DNA of 56,070 nt from Candidatus Treponema caballi. Lineage in GTDB: Bacteria > Spirochaetota > Spirochaetia > Treponematales > Treponemataceae. Positions 24,977 through 33,665 of the stretch are shown piece by piece (within the stretch, counting starts at the first letter, position 1; each line of letters opens with the position of its first letter). The stretch covers positions 1-56,070 of the forward strand of contig JAGHRS010000030.1 of the NCBI GenBank assembly GCA_018066285.1, written 5' to 3'. Below the pieces are notes generated by a model, which saw nothing but the letters and a program-made list of their open reading frames with translations, made no database searches and was not told the DNA's origin. Both the position numbers and the translations under genes were made by a program.

Positions 24977-27028
24977 TCATGGCTCCATATATATTCTTTC
25001 CAGCTCGGGTTTGATGACTTTCATGGCATCAACAAGGCATGGCTCAAAATGAGATCCCCGGGATTCTTCCAGAATAGAGAACGCCTGAGAAACGGTATAT
25101 GCTTCCTTGTAGGAACGGGCAGAGCAAAGCGCATCGAACACATCAGCAATAGCCATGATGCGTGCACTTACAGGAATCGCTTCGCCGGCAAGCCCGCTCG
25201 GATACCCCTTCCCGTTCCATTTCTCATGGTGATACAGAGCCATTTCACGGGCAAGTTTCAGATAACGCTCATTCTCAATATGAGACATTGTCCTGTTAAT
25301 GATTTTCTCACCTTCAACAGGATGAGTCTTTATAGTATCAAATTCCACTTCGGTCAGTTTTCCCGGTTTTGACAGGATGCTGTCAGGAACCTTGATTTTA
25401 CCGATATCGTGAAGAGGCGCCGCAAGCGCTATCATATCATAATCTGCAGGAAGCAGTTTATCCGCATACAGGTTATGCTCCCGAAGATTCTTTGCCAGAA
25501 GAGAGACTATGGTGCTTGTACGCTTGATATGCTGGCCGGTAGTACCATCACGGGATTCAATCATATCTGCAAAACTGAAGACAATCTGGTTCTGCATTTC
25601 ACTTACATAATTCGCCTGGTTTCTGAGGTTTAAGACCATCAGCGATTCCATGAGGATTCGGGTAACAGGCTTCATGAGGGCCATTTCCGCATTGGAGAAC
25701 ATTTCGTCTTCTGATTTTGCACCTACGAAAATGAATCCGTTCAGATTATGCATCTGGTACATTGGGACTGAGAAACCTTCTTTTCTGTGAATGAAACGTT
25801 CGCCATCCCTTGACGGGTGATTAAGACGATCTGCAACCATGACATCGAGAACAGCTCTGTTCTCTTTTCTATGACGGAATTCCGTAAACAGGAATTTACC
25901 CTTCTTCTTGTCCGTAACCGGCTTTTCATAGAAAGCAACAAACTCAGGATTGAGCATTGCAATGATCCAGTCAGAGACAACCTCATAAATACGCTTTGGA
26001 TTACTGCATCTGAACGTCGTCCGTTCAAGGGAATCAAGGCTGTGTTCAACAGCTGTCATTTTTGGATGCAGGAACTTATCCAGCGGGACACACAGAATCT
26101 GATATAAAGGAGGGCAGATGACAAACAGCAAGATTCCATTAATAGTTGACGGTACGAAAATGTAAATGCAACCAGTCAGGACGAGTGTAAAAAAGGCTGC
26201 CATGATTTTCGTAACAATCTGATCCGAAGACTCTTTTACCGTCTGCAATGTTGCACAAAGGAACCCTACAGGAATTATCAGAAGACAGAAAATATCTATG
26301 GGAGACCAGTACTGCAGGAAAATGGAACCCGTTTTCAGCATGCTTTCAGTAGACAATACAGCCGTATTGCACATGAACGGCATGAATGATATGCAGAAGC
26401 TGAAGAAAATAACCCGCATTGAAAGTGATGACTGGCGGGGAATTCTCCGAAGGAAATAAATCAGCAGGCAGATTGTTGTCGCGGAAAGAAGCCAGAACAG
26501 AGCATTGTTGATGAAATCAAGGGATGAAGCCCAGAATTTGATGGCACCGGTGGCAATCAAAATGATTTTCAGCACCAGAATGATAAAAGGAACATATATT
26601 GCCTTTGAGAAAAATTCATCTCCAAAGCCGGCAGAAACAAGCCTGAAAAAACCGGAAAGCCACTTGAGGCACGCAAGAAACGTAAAACATTCTGCCACAT
26701 TGCCTACTATAATAAGTACAGCCGGGAAAAGACCCGTTGCATTATATCCCTTGCATTTTCCAATGATGAAGAACGCGGCGGCATACAGAAAATGGACGAA
26801 ATCAGAAACAGAAGCAATGTCACCGGCAATGAAACTTATGATGACTCCGCAGAAAACAAAAAGGAATGCCGTGCCTGTACAGGCTCCATAAAGGGAGCTG
26901 CCCTGGTCAGGCAAAGCAATTCCAAGCGATGGGATTGCCTTTGGAGAAAAAGCTGGTACTAATGCAAAACCGATTGTGGCAAGGCATAAAGCGAAGCCCA
27001 CAATGCTTAATCTTCTGGCTTTGAACAT
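24977..27028 (-). CDS. Membrane HD-GYP phosphodiesterase, paralogue
   Basis: A 683-residue relative of the downstream gene without the PDZ insert. About eight transmembrane segments (to about residue 300), a GAF-like segment (about 330-470) and the HD-GYP domain with SRDGTTGQHIKRTS, HDIGKIKVPDSIL, KTHPVEGE and YHHEKWNGKGYPSG. Both metal-binding and GYP residues are intact, so it should hydrolyse cyclic-di-GMP. GAGG six bases before the ATG sets the start, and a TATAAT box ends 14 bases before it, leaving a very short leader. The C-terminal halves of the two proteins are far more alike than the N-terminal halves, so the pair arose by duplication and sensor divergence. Confidence 0.88.
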   Translation of the reverse strand: MFKARRLSIVGFALCLATIGFALVPAFSPKAIPSLGIALPDQGSSLYGACTGTAFLFVFCGVIISFIAGDIASVSDFVHFLYAAAFFIIGKCKGYNATGLFPAVLIIVGNVAECFTFLACLKWLSGFFRLVSAGFGDEFFSKAIYVPFIILVLKIILIATGAIKFWASSLDFINNALFWLLSATTICLLIYFLRRIPRQSSLSMRVIFFSFCISFMPFMCNTAVLSTESMLKTGSIFLQYWSPIDIFCLLIIPVGFLCATLQTVKESSDQIVTKIMAAFFTLVLTGCIYIFVPSTINGILLFVICPPLYQILCVPLDKFLHPKMTAVEHSLDSLERTTFRCSNPKRIYEVVSDWIIAMLNPEFVAFYEKPVTDKKKGKFLFTEFRHRKENRAVLDVMVADRLNHPSRDGERFIHRKEGFSVPMYQMHNLNGFIFVGAKSEDEMFSNAEMALMKPVTRILMESLMVLNLRNQANYVSEMQNQIVFSFADMIESRDGTTGQHIKRTSTIVSLLAKNLREHNLYADKLLPADYDMIALAAPLHDIGKIKVPDSILSKPGKLTEVEFDTIKTHPVEGEKIINRTMSHIENERYLKLAREMALYHHEKWNGKGYPSGLAGEAIPVSARIMAIADVFDALCSARSYKEAYTVSQAFSILEESRGSHFEPCLVDAMKVIKPELERIYMEP

Positions 27029-27124
27029 AAATCCTCAGGCTAATTATAGTAAAAAAAGCTGAAACCACCAAACAATATTTTACAAATAGAGGATTAGAAT
27101 TATCAAAAAACTCTAATATTGTAG

Positions 27125-27130
27125 TATACT
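27125..27130 (+). promoter_or_regulatory. -10 box of the sensor operon, leaderless type
   Basis: TATACT ends six bases before the ATG at 27137. The -35 is weak (TTATCA with a 19-base spacer), which suggests need of an activator. There is no ribosome site. Confidence 0.45.
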
Positions 27131-27136
27131 GTCTAT

Positions 27137-28150
27137 ATGCATAACTCTCGCCGTCTTTTTTTTATAATCTTGATTTTGTCTCTGTATATTCTATCGGGAT
27201 GTTCTGGAAAAAAAACATCAGAAGATGACCTTATTGTCTATAGTCCCCATCCTATTGATTTCATAACGGAGCTGGTCAGAAACTATGAAAACGACACAGG
27301 CATGCATGTCACTGTCATACAGATGGGAACCGGTGAAATCCTCGACAGTCTTGCGCTGGACAACGATGACCCGAAATGCGATGTTCTCTGGGGCGGTTCT
27401 CTTTCATCAGTTGCTTCAGCAGCCAGCCTCTTTGAAGACTACACATCACCAAATGAAGCTTTTTTTGCTGACGGTTATAAAAACAAAGAAGGCATGTTTA
27501 CCCGTTTCTCAGACATTCCCAGCGTCCTGATGATAAACAGAAACCTGCTCGGCGACATTACCGTTGAAGGATATGAAGACCTGCTGAATCCGGAACTGAA
27601 AGGAAAAATTGCCTTTGCTGACCCCAGACTTTCATCCTCCTCCTTTGAACACATCATCAACATGCTGTATGCAATGGGAAACGGCAGCCCCGAAAACGGA
27701 TGGGATTACGTCCGTTCTTTCCTTGAAAACCTGAACGGCACACTGGTAACAAGTTCCCGTCAGGTGTACCAGGGCGTTTCAGACGGAACCTTCGCTGTCG
27801 GCCTTACTTTTGAAGAAGGTGGCGCCAATTATGCCGAAACGGATGAAAACATTTCGCTCATCTACATGAAAGAAGGTGTCATTTTTACTGCAGACGGTCT
27901 TTACATAAGGAAAGGAACAGATCATAAAGAACAGGCTGAACGTTTTGTCGACTACATGACAGGAAAGGATGTACAGACGTACATTTCACAGGTTCTGAAC
28001 AGGCGGACTGTCAGAAACGATGTCACCATAAAACCCTCTCTCGTTTCAAAAGACAGAATAAATGAAATAGTCATCAATTATGGAACTGCAGGAGCTGTCA
28101 AAGCTGCATGGCTTGATCACTTTTCTTCCATCTGGAATGAGGTTCAATGA
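27137..28150 (+). CDS. FbpA/HptA-like solute-binding lipoprotein, likely ligand sensor
   Basis: A 337-residue family 1 solute-binding protein of the iron/sugar-phosphate branch. It has a signal peptide and the lipobox LSGCSGKK. Typical motifs: DLIVYSPHPIDFITELV, the ADVWFGG-like CDVLWGGSLSS, and ELKGKIAFADPRLSSSS. It lacks the YY pair that binds iron in FbpA at the expected place, and LTFEEGGANY replaces the usual ligand loop. The stop overlaps the kinase start (ATGA). This position directly before a LytS-like kinase and an AraC-type regulator matches HptA of the HptA-HptS-HptR hexose-phosphate sensor in staphylococci. I infer a sensing rather than a transport role. Confidence 0.82.
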   Translation: MHNSRRLFFIILILSLYILSGCSGKKTSEDDLIVYSPHPIDFITELVRNYENDTGMHVTVIQMGTGEILDSLALDNDDPKCDVLWGGSLSSVASAASLFEDYTSPNEAFFADGYKNKEGMFTRFSDIPSVLMINRNLLGDITVEGYEDLLNPELKGKIAFADPRLSSSSFEHIINMLYAMGNGSPENGWDYVRSFLENLNGTLVTSSRQVYQGVSDGTFAVGLTFEEGGANYAETDENISLIYMKEGVIFTADGLYIRKGTDHKEQAERFVDYMTGKDVQTYISQVLNRRTVRNDVTIKPSLVSKDRINEIVINYGTAGAVKAAWLDHFSSIWNEVQ

Positions 28151-29844
28151 AAACTAAACTGCACTTCAAGAATGAAATACGAAATGCCTTCATCCTCTAT
28201 GCCCTTGTGCCTGTATCTGCCGTCATTGTGCTCATTACGGTCATCTGTTTCTGCATATGGTCGGTCGGTATCAACAGGCAGATAAAGAGTGACAGCTTTC
28301 TCATACAGGAAGCGCTTGAAAGTTCCGTGTACAACTATGCAGAAAAAGCCGCAGAGCCAGTTTCAGCTTCATTTGCCTCTTTTGAGACTGGACGCAGGTC
28401 AATTTCAAAAATCTATTCATCACTCAACGAGTTCGTCAGGAAGCAGAATGTAAGCGCAAACTTCATCCTCGTCAACCAGGATTATTCCATTCTCCTGCAG
28501 GCCGATGCAGCACAGACTTTCCGCATTCCCGATTATCAGAAATCAATCGTCTGGGGGCCGTTGCAGCGCATGGACCGCGATACTGAAAAAACTGTCATTG
28601 AAGTTTCAAACGAATACTCTGCAAGTTCTCTCGCAGAAATCGTCATTGGCCATGTTCAGGCAGAAAGCAGTTCCCATAAGGGGTATCTGCTGTTTACCAT
28701 TTCAGGGAAAACGGTTCAGGAAGCCCTGAAGGACATCCGGTCGACATATGTCATTACGGACAGGTTCGGCAGTGTTTTCACAACAACAAACAATTACTAT
28801 CTGAGCGATTTCGGCAAAATTGACGACATGTACAGGACAAATCCCGGTAAAGTCATGGTAACGGAAGATACGGCCGTTTTCCGCACGGATATTGCAGACG
28901 GCGCGCTCTCAATCTACACGCTGCAGGACATTTCCCAGACCCGCACAGCACTGATACTGCTCATCATCCTTGCTGTCCTGCTCGTCCTTCTGCTTACCAT
29001 CGGCATGGTAGTCAGCGCCGGTAAAATTGCGCGCGAAAAGACAAAAAGTATTGATGAACTTGTCTCAGCCTTTCATGATGTTGAGGAAGGTAATCTTGAA
29101 AACCGCGTCGACATCCAGGATAACATTGAGTTCCAGACAATTGGTGATGCATACAACAAGATGCTCGATGATATCAAGCATCTGATAGCCGAAAACGAAA
29201 AGGAAACAAAAGCAAAATACATTTCTGAGCTCAAACAGCTGGAGATGCAGTTCAACCCGCATTTCCTGTACAACACACTTGCGACAGTCCGCTATCTCCT
29301 CAAGCTTGACCCTGACGGTGCGGTCCGGACAATAGTCAGTCTTTCTGAACTGCTCAGATACAGCATCAAGACGGAAAGTTCGGTTGTCACCCTTGAAAGT
29401 GACTTGAAATATATAGAAAACTATCTCAATATCCTGAAAACACGTTTTGGCGAAAAGTTTGACTTCTCTCTGGATATTCCAGAGAACTGTCTGAACGCTC
29501 AGATACCGAAACTCATGCTGCAGCCCGTCATTGAAAATGCTGTAAAATACGGTTTTGAGGGTGTTTCGCACATGGAAATAACCGTTTCAGCCAGAAAGGC
29601 TTACGGGCTGCTTCTGCTGACACTTGCTGACACCGGTTGCGGCATGACGGAAGCTATGCTCGCAGAAGTCAATGAGCTGCTTGCATCTCCTGAAAATGCC
29701 GCTGAACATATCGGCCTTTCAAACGTACAGCGCCGCATTCAGCTGATGTATGGCCCAGAGTTTGGTATTTCTGTCACAAGCGTTGCCGGTACAGATAATC
29801 CGCATGGTACAACTGTCACCATGAAAATCCCCTTTAAGGAGTGA
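28147..29844 (+). CDS. LytS/YesM-type sensor histidine kinase
   Basis: A 565-residue membrane kinase: transmembrane segments at about 14-37 and 268-290 enclose an extracytoplasmic sensor, then HAMP (about 291-345), a His-kinase core with QLEMQFNPHFLYNTLATVRYLL (phospho-His), the N box QPVIENAVKYGF and the ATP lid DTGCGMTEAML, ending in HIGLSNVQRRIQLMYG. It starts inside the stop of the solute-binding gene and ends overlapping the regulator region, so the three are translated together. It probably reads the ligand state of the neighbouring lipoprotein. Confidence 0.9.
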   Translation: MKTKLHFKNEIRNAFILYALVPVSAVIVLITVICFCIWSVGINRQIKSDSFLIQEALESSVYNYAEKAAEPVSASFASFETGRRSISKIYSSLNEFVRKQNVSANFILVNQDYSILLQADAAQTFRIPDYQKSIVWGPLQRMDRDTEKTVIEVSNEYSASSLAEIVIGHVQAESSSHKGYLLFTISGKTVQEALKDIRSTYVITDRFGSVFTTTNNYYLSDFGKIDDMYRTNPGKVMVTEDTAVFRTDIADGALSIYTLQDISQTRTALILLIILAVLLVLLLTIGMVVSAGKIAREKTKSIDELVSAFHDVEEGNLENRVDIQDNIEFQTIGDAYNKMLDDIKHLIAENEKETKAKYISELKQLEMQFNPHFLYNTLATVRYLLKLDPDGAVRTIVSLSELLRYSIKTESSVVTLESDLKYIENYLNILKTRFGEKFDFSLDIPENCLNAQIPKLMLQPVIENAVKYGFEGVSHMEITVSARKAYGLLLLTLADTGCGMTEAMLAEVNELLASPENAAEHIGLSNVQRRIQLMYGPEFGISVTSVAGTDNPHGTTVTMKIPFKE

Positions 29845-29849
29845 TCCCC

Positions 29850-30644
29850 GTGATTCATGTAGTTATTGTTGAAGATGAAGAAATTCTCAGAAAAGGACTT
29901 GTCTGCACCGTTGACTGGCTTTCAATGGACGCTGTTGTCGTTGCTGATTGCGAAAACGGAGAAGCCGGCCTTGATGCAATAAAGCAGTTCAAGCCTGATA
30001 TTGTCTTCACTGACATCAAGATGCCTGTCATGGGCGGTCTCACCATGCTTGAAGAAGCCCGCAAACAGGGGCTTGAGTTCATCTCGGTGCTGCTCACCAG
30101 TTACTCTGAATTCGATTACGCACACAAAGCCATTTCGCTCGGGGTCTTTGACTATCTTCTGAAACCAGTAGACGATGAGAAGCTTGCCGAAGTCATGAAG
30201 CGCGCAGCCGGGCGCATCGAGGAAAACAGGCAGCACCAGCAGGCTGCAGAACTTGTATCAGCCGGAGCAGGAGAAAACGTCATTACACTTGTCAATCTTA
30301 AGACAGACAATCCATACATAAAATACACGTTTGAGCAGGTTGAAAAACGATGGAAGGAACATCTGAGTCTTGAGACTCTCGCGGATGAGCTTCATGTCAG
30401 CACCAGTTACCTGAGCCGTGTGTTCAAAACAGAAACTGGCTGCACCTTCCTTGAATTTGTCAATAAATACCGGGTTCAGAAAGCAGTCGAACTGCTTTCC
30501 ACAAAGCAGTACCGTGTTTACGAAGTCGCAGACATGACGGGCTTTTCTGACTACAAACAGTTCCACCGCATCTTCAAGGAATACACGTCAATCTCCCCGA
30601 CAGAATTCCTGAAAAGCGCAGGAGCTGTCATGCGCGTTCAATAA
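29850..30644 (+). CDS. YesN/AraC-type response regulator
   Basis: A 264-residue regulator. Receiver domain: VVIVEDEEILRKGL, phospho-Asp in KPDIVFTDIKMPVMGG, the Thr/Ser switch in LLTSYSEFDYA, and Lys in DYLLKPVDDEKL. A linker leads to a C-terminal AraC-type double helix-turn-helix (LSLETLADELHVSTSYLSRVF, then VYEVADMTGFSDYKQFHRIFK). GTG at 29850 is chosen because AAGGAG stands eight bases before; a GTG at 29841 overlaps the kinase stop. Likely targets are the transporter promoter at 30700-30738 and its own operon. Confidence 0.9.
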   Translation: MIHVVIVEDEEILRKGLVCTVDWLSMDAVVVADCENGEAGLDAIKQFKPDIVFTDIKMPVMGGLTMLEEARKQGLEFISVLLTSYSEFDYAHKAISLGVFDYLLKPVDDEKLAEVMKRAAGRIEENRQHQQAAELVSAGAGENVITLVNLKTDNPYIKYTFEQVEKRWKEHLSLETLADELHVSTSYLSRVFKTETGCTFLEFVNKYRVQKAVELLSTKQYRVYEVADMTGFSDYKQFHRIFKEYTSISPTEFLKSAGAVMRVQ

Positions 30645-30699
30645 AAAGGCCATCTCTTTTTCTGTTCAATTATTGAGATAATTAGCCGATTTTCTGACA

Positions 30700-30738
30700 T
30701 TGTGTCCTCAAAAAACCGCCCTTATACTCAAAGTATAA
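30700..30738 (+). promoter_or_regulatory. Promoter and dyad before the transporter binding-protein gene
   Basis: TTGTGT (30700-30705), 17-base spacer, TATACT (30723-30728). The -10 forms the left arm of a perfect dyad TTATACT-CAA-AGTATAA (30722-30738), a plausible repressor or regulator site. Upstream, TTATTGAGATAA is another small dyad. Confidence 0.55.
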
Positions 30739-30770
30739 CCGGAAATGGTTTATTCATTAGGAGGAAAAAA

Positions 30771-31826
30771 ATGAAGAAGTTTGCTGCTATTGCAATTCTC
30801 TGTGTTCTTGCCTGCTGCATGGTATTCGCAGGTGGAAAGAAAGAAGCTGCATCAAAAGATGCAGGAGAACTCGTTGTATACGGTTCATGTGAAGAGGAAT
30901 ACCTCTCAGCTGTCTGCGCTCAGTTTGAGAAAGTTACAGGTATCAAGACAACATATCAGCGCCTTTCAACAGGTGAGGTTCTGACAAAGATTGAGGAAGA
31001 GAACGGAAAGCCTTCTGCTGACGTATGGTTTGGTGGTACAACAGACCCATACAACGAAGCTGCAGGAAAGGGCCTTCTCATGCCATATTCAGCTGCAAAT
31101 GCATCACATCTCGTTGGACCACAGTTCAAGGATGCTGACAACAACTGGTACGGTATTTACCGCGGTATCCTCGGTTTCTTCTGGAACACAGAAGAAATGG
31201 CACGTCTCGGACTCAACCCACCAAAGGATTGGGACGATCTCAAGAAGCCAGAGTACAAGGGACTCATTTCATTCGCTAACCCAAATACAGCTGGAACAGG
31301 AAAGCTCATCGTAAACACAATGGTTCAGATGAAGGGTGAAAAGGCTGCTATGGACTACTTCGCAGAAGTTGATAAGAACATCTGCCAGTACACAAAGTCA
31401 GGTTCAGGTCCATCAAAGCTCGTTCCAACAGGTGAAGTTGTCATTGGTGTAGGCTTCCTGCACGACGTTGTATACCAGATTGTTGACAATGGCTATGACA
31501 ATATCGGTATGTGCGCTCCTGCTTCAGGAACATCATACGAAATTGGTGCTACAGCAATCTTCAAGGGCTGCAAGAACGAAGAGAACGCAAAGAAGTTCAT
31601 CGAATTCGCTCTGTCACCAGACTGCGTAAACATTGCACAGGACAACGGTTCATACCAGTTCCTCGTCATCGACAATGCAAAGCCGGTAACTGCAGCTGTA
31701 AACGCTGGTCTCGACAAGATTGAAACAATCGTCTACGACTTTGACGATGCAAAGGTCAACGGTCCTAAGTACTACAATGAGTTCTTCGAAGTCATCGCAA
31801 ACGATGACCGTGTAAAGACAAAATAA
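30771..31826 (+). CDS. AfuA/FbpA-like periplasmic binding protein
   Basis: A 351-residue solute-binding protein with a clear signal peptide (MKKFAAIAILCVLACCMVFAGG); the CCMVFAGGKK region may also carry lipid on a Cys. The start at 30771 has a perfect AGGAGG. Motifs: ELVVYGSCEEEYLSAV, PSADVWFGGTTDP, WNTEEMARLGLNPPKDWDDL, and VIGVGFLHDVVYQ. The His-Asp of FLHD corresponds to sugar contacts I recall in the AfuA sugar-phosphate binder, and no iron-binding YY is seen. I therefore favour a phosphorylated sugar over iron. Codon choice is strongly biased (TCA, ACA, CCA, AAG), suggesting high expression. A terminator follows, before the permease. Confidence 0.82.
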   Translation: MKKFAAIAILCVLACCMVFAGGKKEAASKDAGELVVYGSCEEEYLSAVCAQFEKVTGIKTTYQRLSTGEVLTKIEEENGKPSADVWFGGTTDPYNEAAGKGLLMPYSAANASHLVGPQFKDADNNWYGIYRGILGFFWNTEEMARLGLNPPKDWDDLKKPEYKGLISFANPNTAGTGKLIVNTMVQMKGEKAAMDYFAEVDKNICQYTKSGSGPSKLVPTGEVVIGVGFLHDVVYQIVDNGYDNIGMCAPASGTSYEIGATAIFKGCKNEENAKKFIEFALSPDCVNIAQDNGSYQFLVIDNAKPVTAAVNAGLDKIETIVYDFDDAKVNGPKYYNEFFEVIANDDRVKTK

Positions 31827-31853
31827 CTCAGGCTTATTGACTGAAGAGAGAGT

Positions 31854-31894
31854 AAAGCCGGGGTGCAGAAAAAGGCTGTCCCCGGCTTTTTTTT
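31854..31894 (+). terminator. Intrinsic terminator between binding protein and permease
   Basis: AAAGCCGGGG (31854-31863) pairs with CCCCGGCTTT (31880-31889) and is followed by an eight-T run. Partial read-through would give far more binding protein than permease. Confidence 0.88.
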
Positions 31895-31926
31895 AAACCA
31901 TTGCTTTTTTATGTGGAGAAAAATGT

Positions 31927-33651
31927 ATGCCTAATGCACAGGGAAAATCGCTGGACAGAAAAAAACTGTTCGCTGACCCTATACTTATAACAGCAATAAT
32001 AGGTATTTTCCTGTTCCTGCTGCTTTTCATCGTCTATCCGCTTGCCATTCTGCTTACCGACAGCGCAGTTGTTGAGACTGAAGCCGGAAAACAGATAGGT
32101 TTCGGAAACTTTGTCCGGATTTTCAAGATGACGACGTTCAGGAAAGCTATTTCCAACACGCTTGTTCTTGGAATGATTACCGGAATTGGTGCAACGCTTA
32201 TCGGCTTTCTGTTCGCTTATGTTGACGCTTATGTTGATGTAGGCTCAAAGTTCGTCCGTAAGCTGTTCAATCTCGTTTCAATTCTGCCGGTTGTTTCGCC
32301 GCCATTCGTCCTTTCACTTTCAGCAATCCTGCTGTTCGGACGCACCGGTGTCATTACCCGCGGACTGTTCAACCTTAATACAACTGCCCTGTACGGCTGG
32401 CGTGGTATTGCCCTCGTACAGATTCTGACCTTCTTCCCGGTCTGTTACCTCATGCTGAAAGGCCTCCTCAAGAACATTGACCCGTCTCTTGAAGAAGCTG
32501 CACGCAACATGGGAGCCAGCCGCTGGAAAGTATTCACGACAGTTACCCTGCCACTCCTGCTTCCAGGTCTTGGAAATGCTTTCCTCGTTTCCTTCATCGA
32601 GTCAGTTGCTGACTTCGCAAACCCGATGATTATCGGCGGTAACTACGATACACTCGCTACATCCATCTACCTGCAGCTGACCGGCGCCTACGATAAGAGT
32701 GGTGCAACGGCAATGGCTGTCGTCCTCTTAACCATAAGTATGGGCCTGTTCATCCTTGAGAAGTACTGGCTTGAAAGAAAGTCTGTAGCTACCCTCACCG
32801 GAAAGGCTTCACGCGGCCGCGTCCTCATGACCGACAAGAGTGTACGCCGTCCGCTTGTATCACTGTGTACAATCATCACAATCTTCGTTCTGGTCATGTA
32901 CGCACTCGTTCCGCTCGGTTCCCTCTTCAAGCTGTGGGGCCGCGACTACTCACTGTCACTCAAGTGGTACCAGTACGTATTCAAGAACAAGGGATACCGT
33001 GTATTCACCGACTCAATGCTGCTGTCTATCATTGCAGCTCCTATTACAGCCCTGCTTTCAACCATGATTGCATACCTTGTCGTCAAGAGAAAGTTCGCCG
33101 GCAAAGGACTCATGGAGTTTGTCGCAATGCTCGCCATGGCAGTTCCGGGCACCGTTCTCGGTGTCGGATTCATCCGCGGTTACAACTCTGGTCTGTTCCA
33201 TTCAGGCATAATGCAGTCGCTGTACGGAACAGGTGCCATTCTCGTCATTGTCTTCATTGTCCGCTCACTTCCGATTGGAACACGAAGCGGCATTGCAGCA
33301 CTGCGCCAGATAGACAAATCCATTGAGGAAGCTGCCTACGACATGGGCGCTGACAGCGGAAAGGTCTTTACGACCGTAACACTCCCGCTCATCAAGGAAT
33401 CGTTCTTCTCAGGACTTGTCACCACATTCGTCCGTTCAATCACGGCAATTTCTGCAATCATCCTGCTCGTAACACCTAAGTACCTGCTCATCACCGTCCG
33501 CATCAACGAACATGCTGAGAAAGGAAACTACGGCATTGCCTGTGCGTATGCAACAATCCTTATTGTCATTACGTACACTGCAATCACACTCATGAACGTA
33601 CTGCTTGAAAAGTTCGGTACAAGCAAGGCAATAGCCCCTCAGGAAGAATAG
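31927..33651 (+). CDS. ABC transporter permease, two fused halves
   Basis: A 574-residue inner-membrane permease with about twelve transmembrane segments, the FbpB/AfuB arrangement of two BPD domains in one chain. Each half has an EAA coupling loop: EEAARNMGASRWKVFTTVTLPLL (first) and EEAAYDMGADSGKVFTTVTLPL (second). The internal linker is about residues 275-300. It lies in the same direction as the binding protein and the ATPase, with a terminator upstream and a 14-base gap downstream. Confidence 0.92.
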   Translation: MPNAQGKSLDRKKLFADPILITAIIGIFLFLLLFIVYPLAILLTDSAVVETEAGKQIGFGNFVRIFKMTTFRKAISNTLVLGMITGIGATLIGFLFAYVDAYVDVGSKFVRKLFNLVSILPVVSPPFVLSLSAILLFGRTGVITRGLFNLNTTALYGWRGIALVQILTFFPVCYLMLKGLLKNIDPSLEEAARNMGASRWKVFTTVTLPLLLPGLGNAFLVSFIESVADFANPMIIGGNYDTLATSIYLQLTGAYDKSGATAMAVVLLTISMGLFILEKYWLERKSVATLTGKASRGRVLMTDKSVRRPLVSLCTIITIFVLVMYALVPLGSLFKLWGRDYSLSLKWYQYVFKNKGYRVFTDSMLLSIIAAPITALLSTMIAYLVVKRKFAGKGLMEFVAMLAMAVPGTVLGVGFIRGYNSGLFHSGIMQSLYGTGAILVIVFIVRSLPIGTRSGIAALRQIDKSIEEAAYDMGADSGKVFTTVTLPLIKESFFSGLVTTFVRSITAISAIILLVTPKYLLITVRINEHAEKGNYGIACAYATILIVITYTAITLMNVLLEKFGTSKAIAPQEE

Positions 33652-33665
33652 AAAGGAGATAGACT

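Noticed and set aside
29065-29571. 168-codon open frame opposite the LytS-type kinase
   Set aside because: The plus-strand kinase has all expected boxes; the antisense frame has none.
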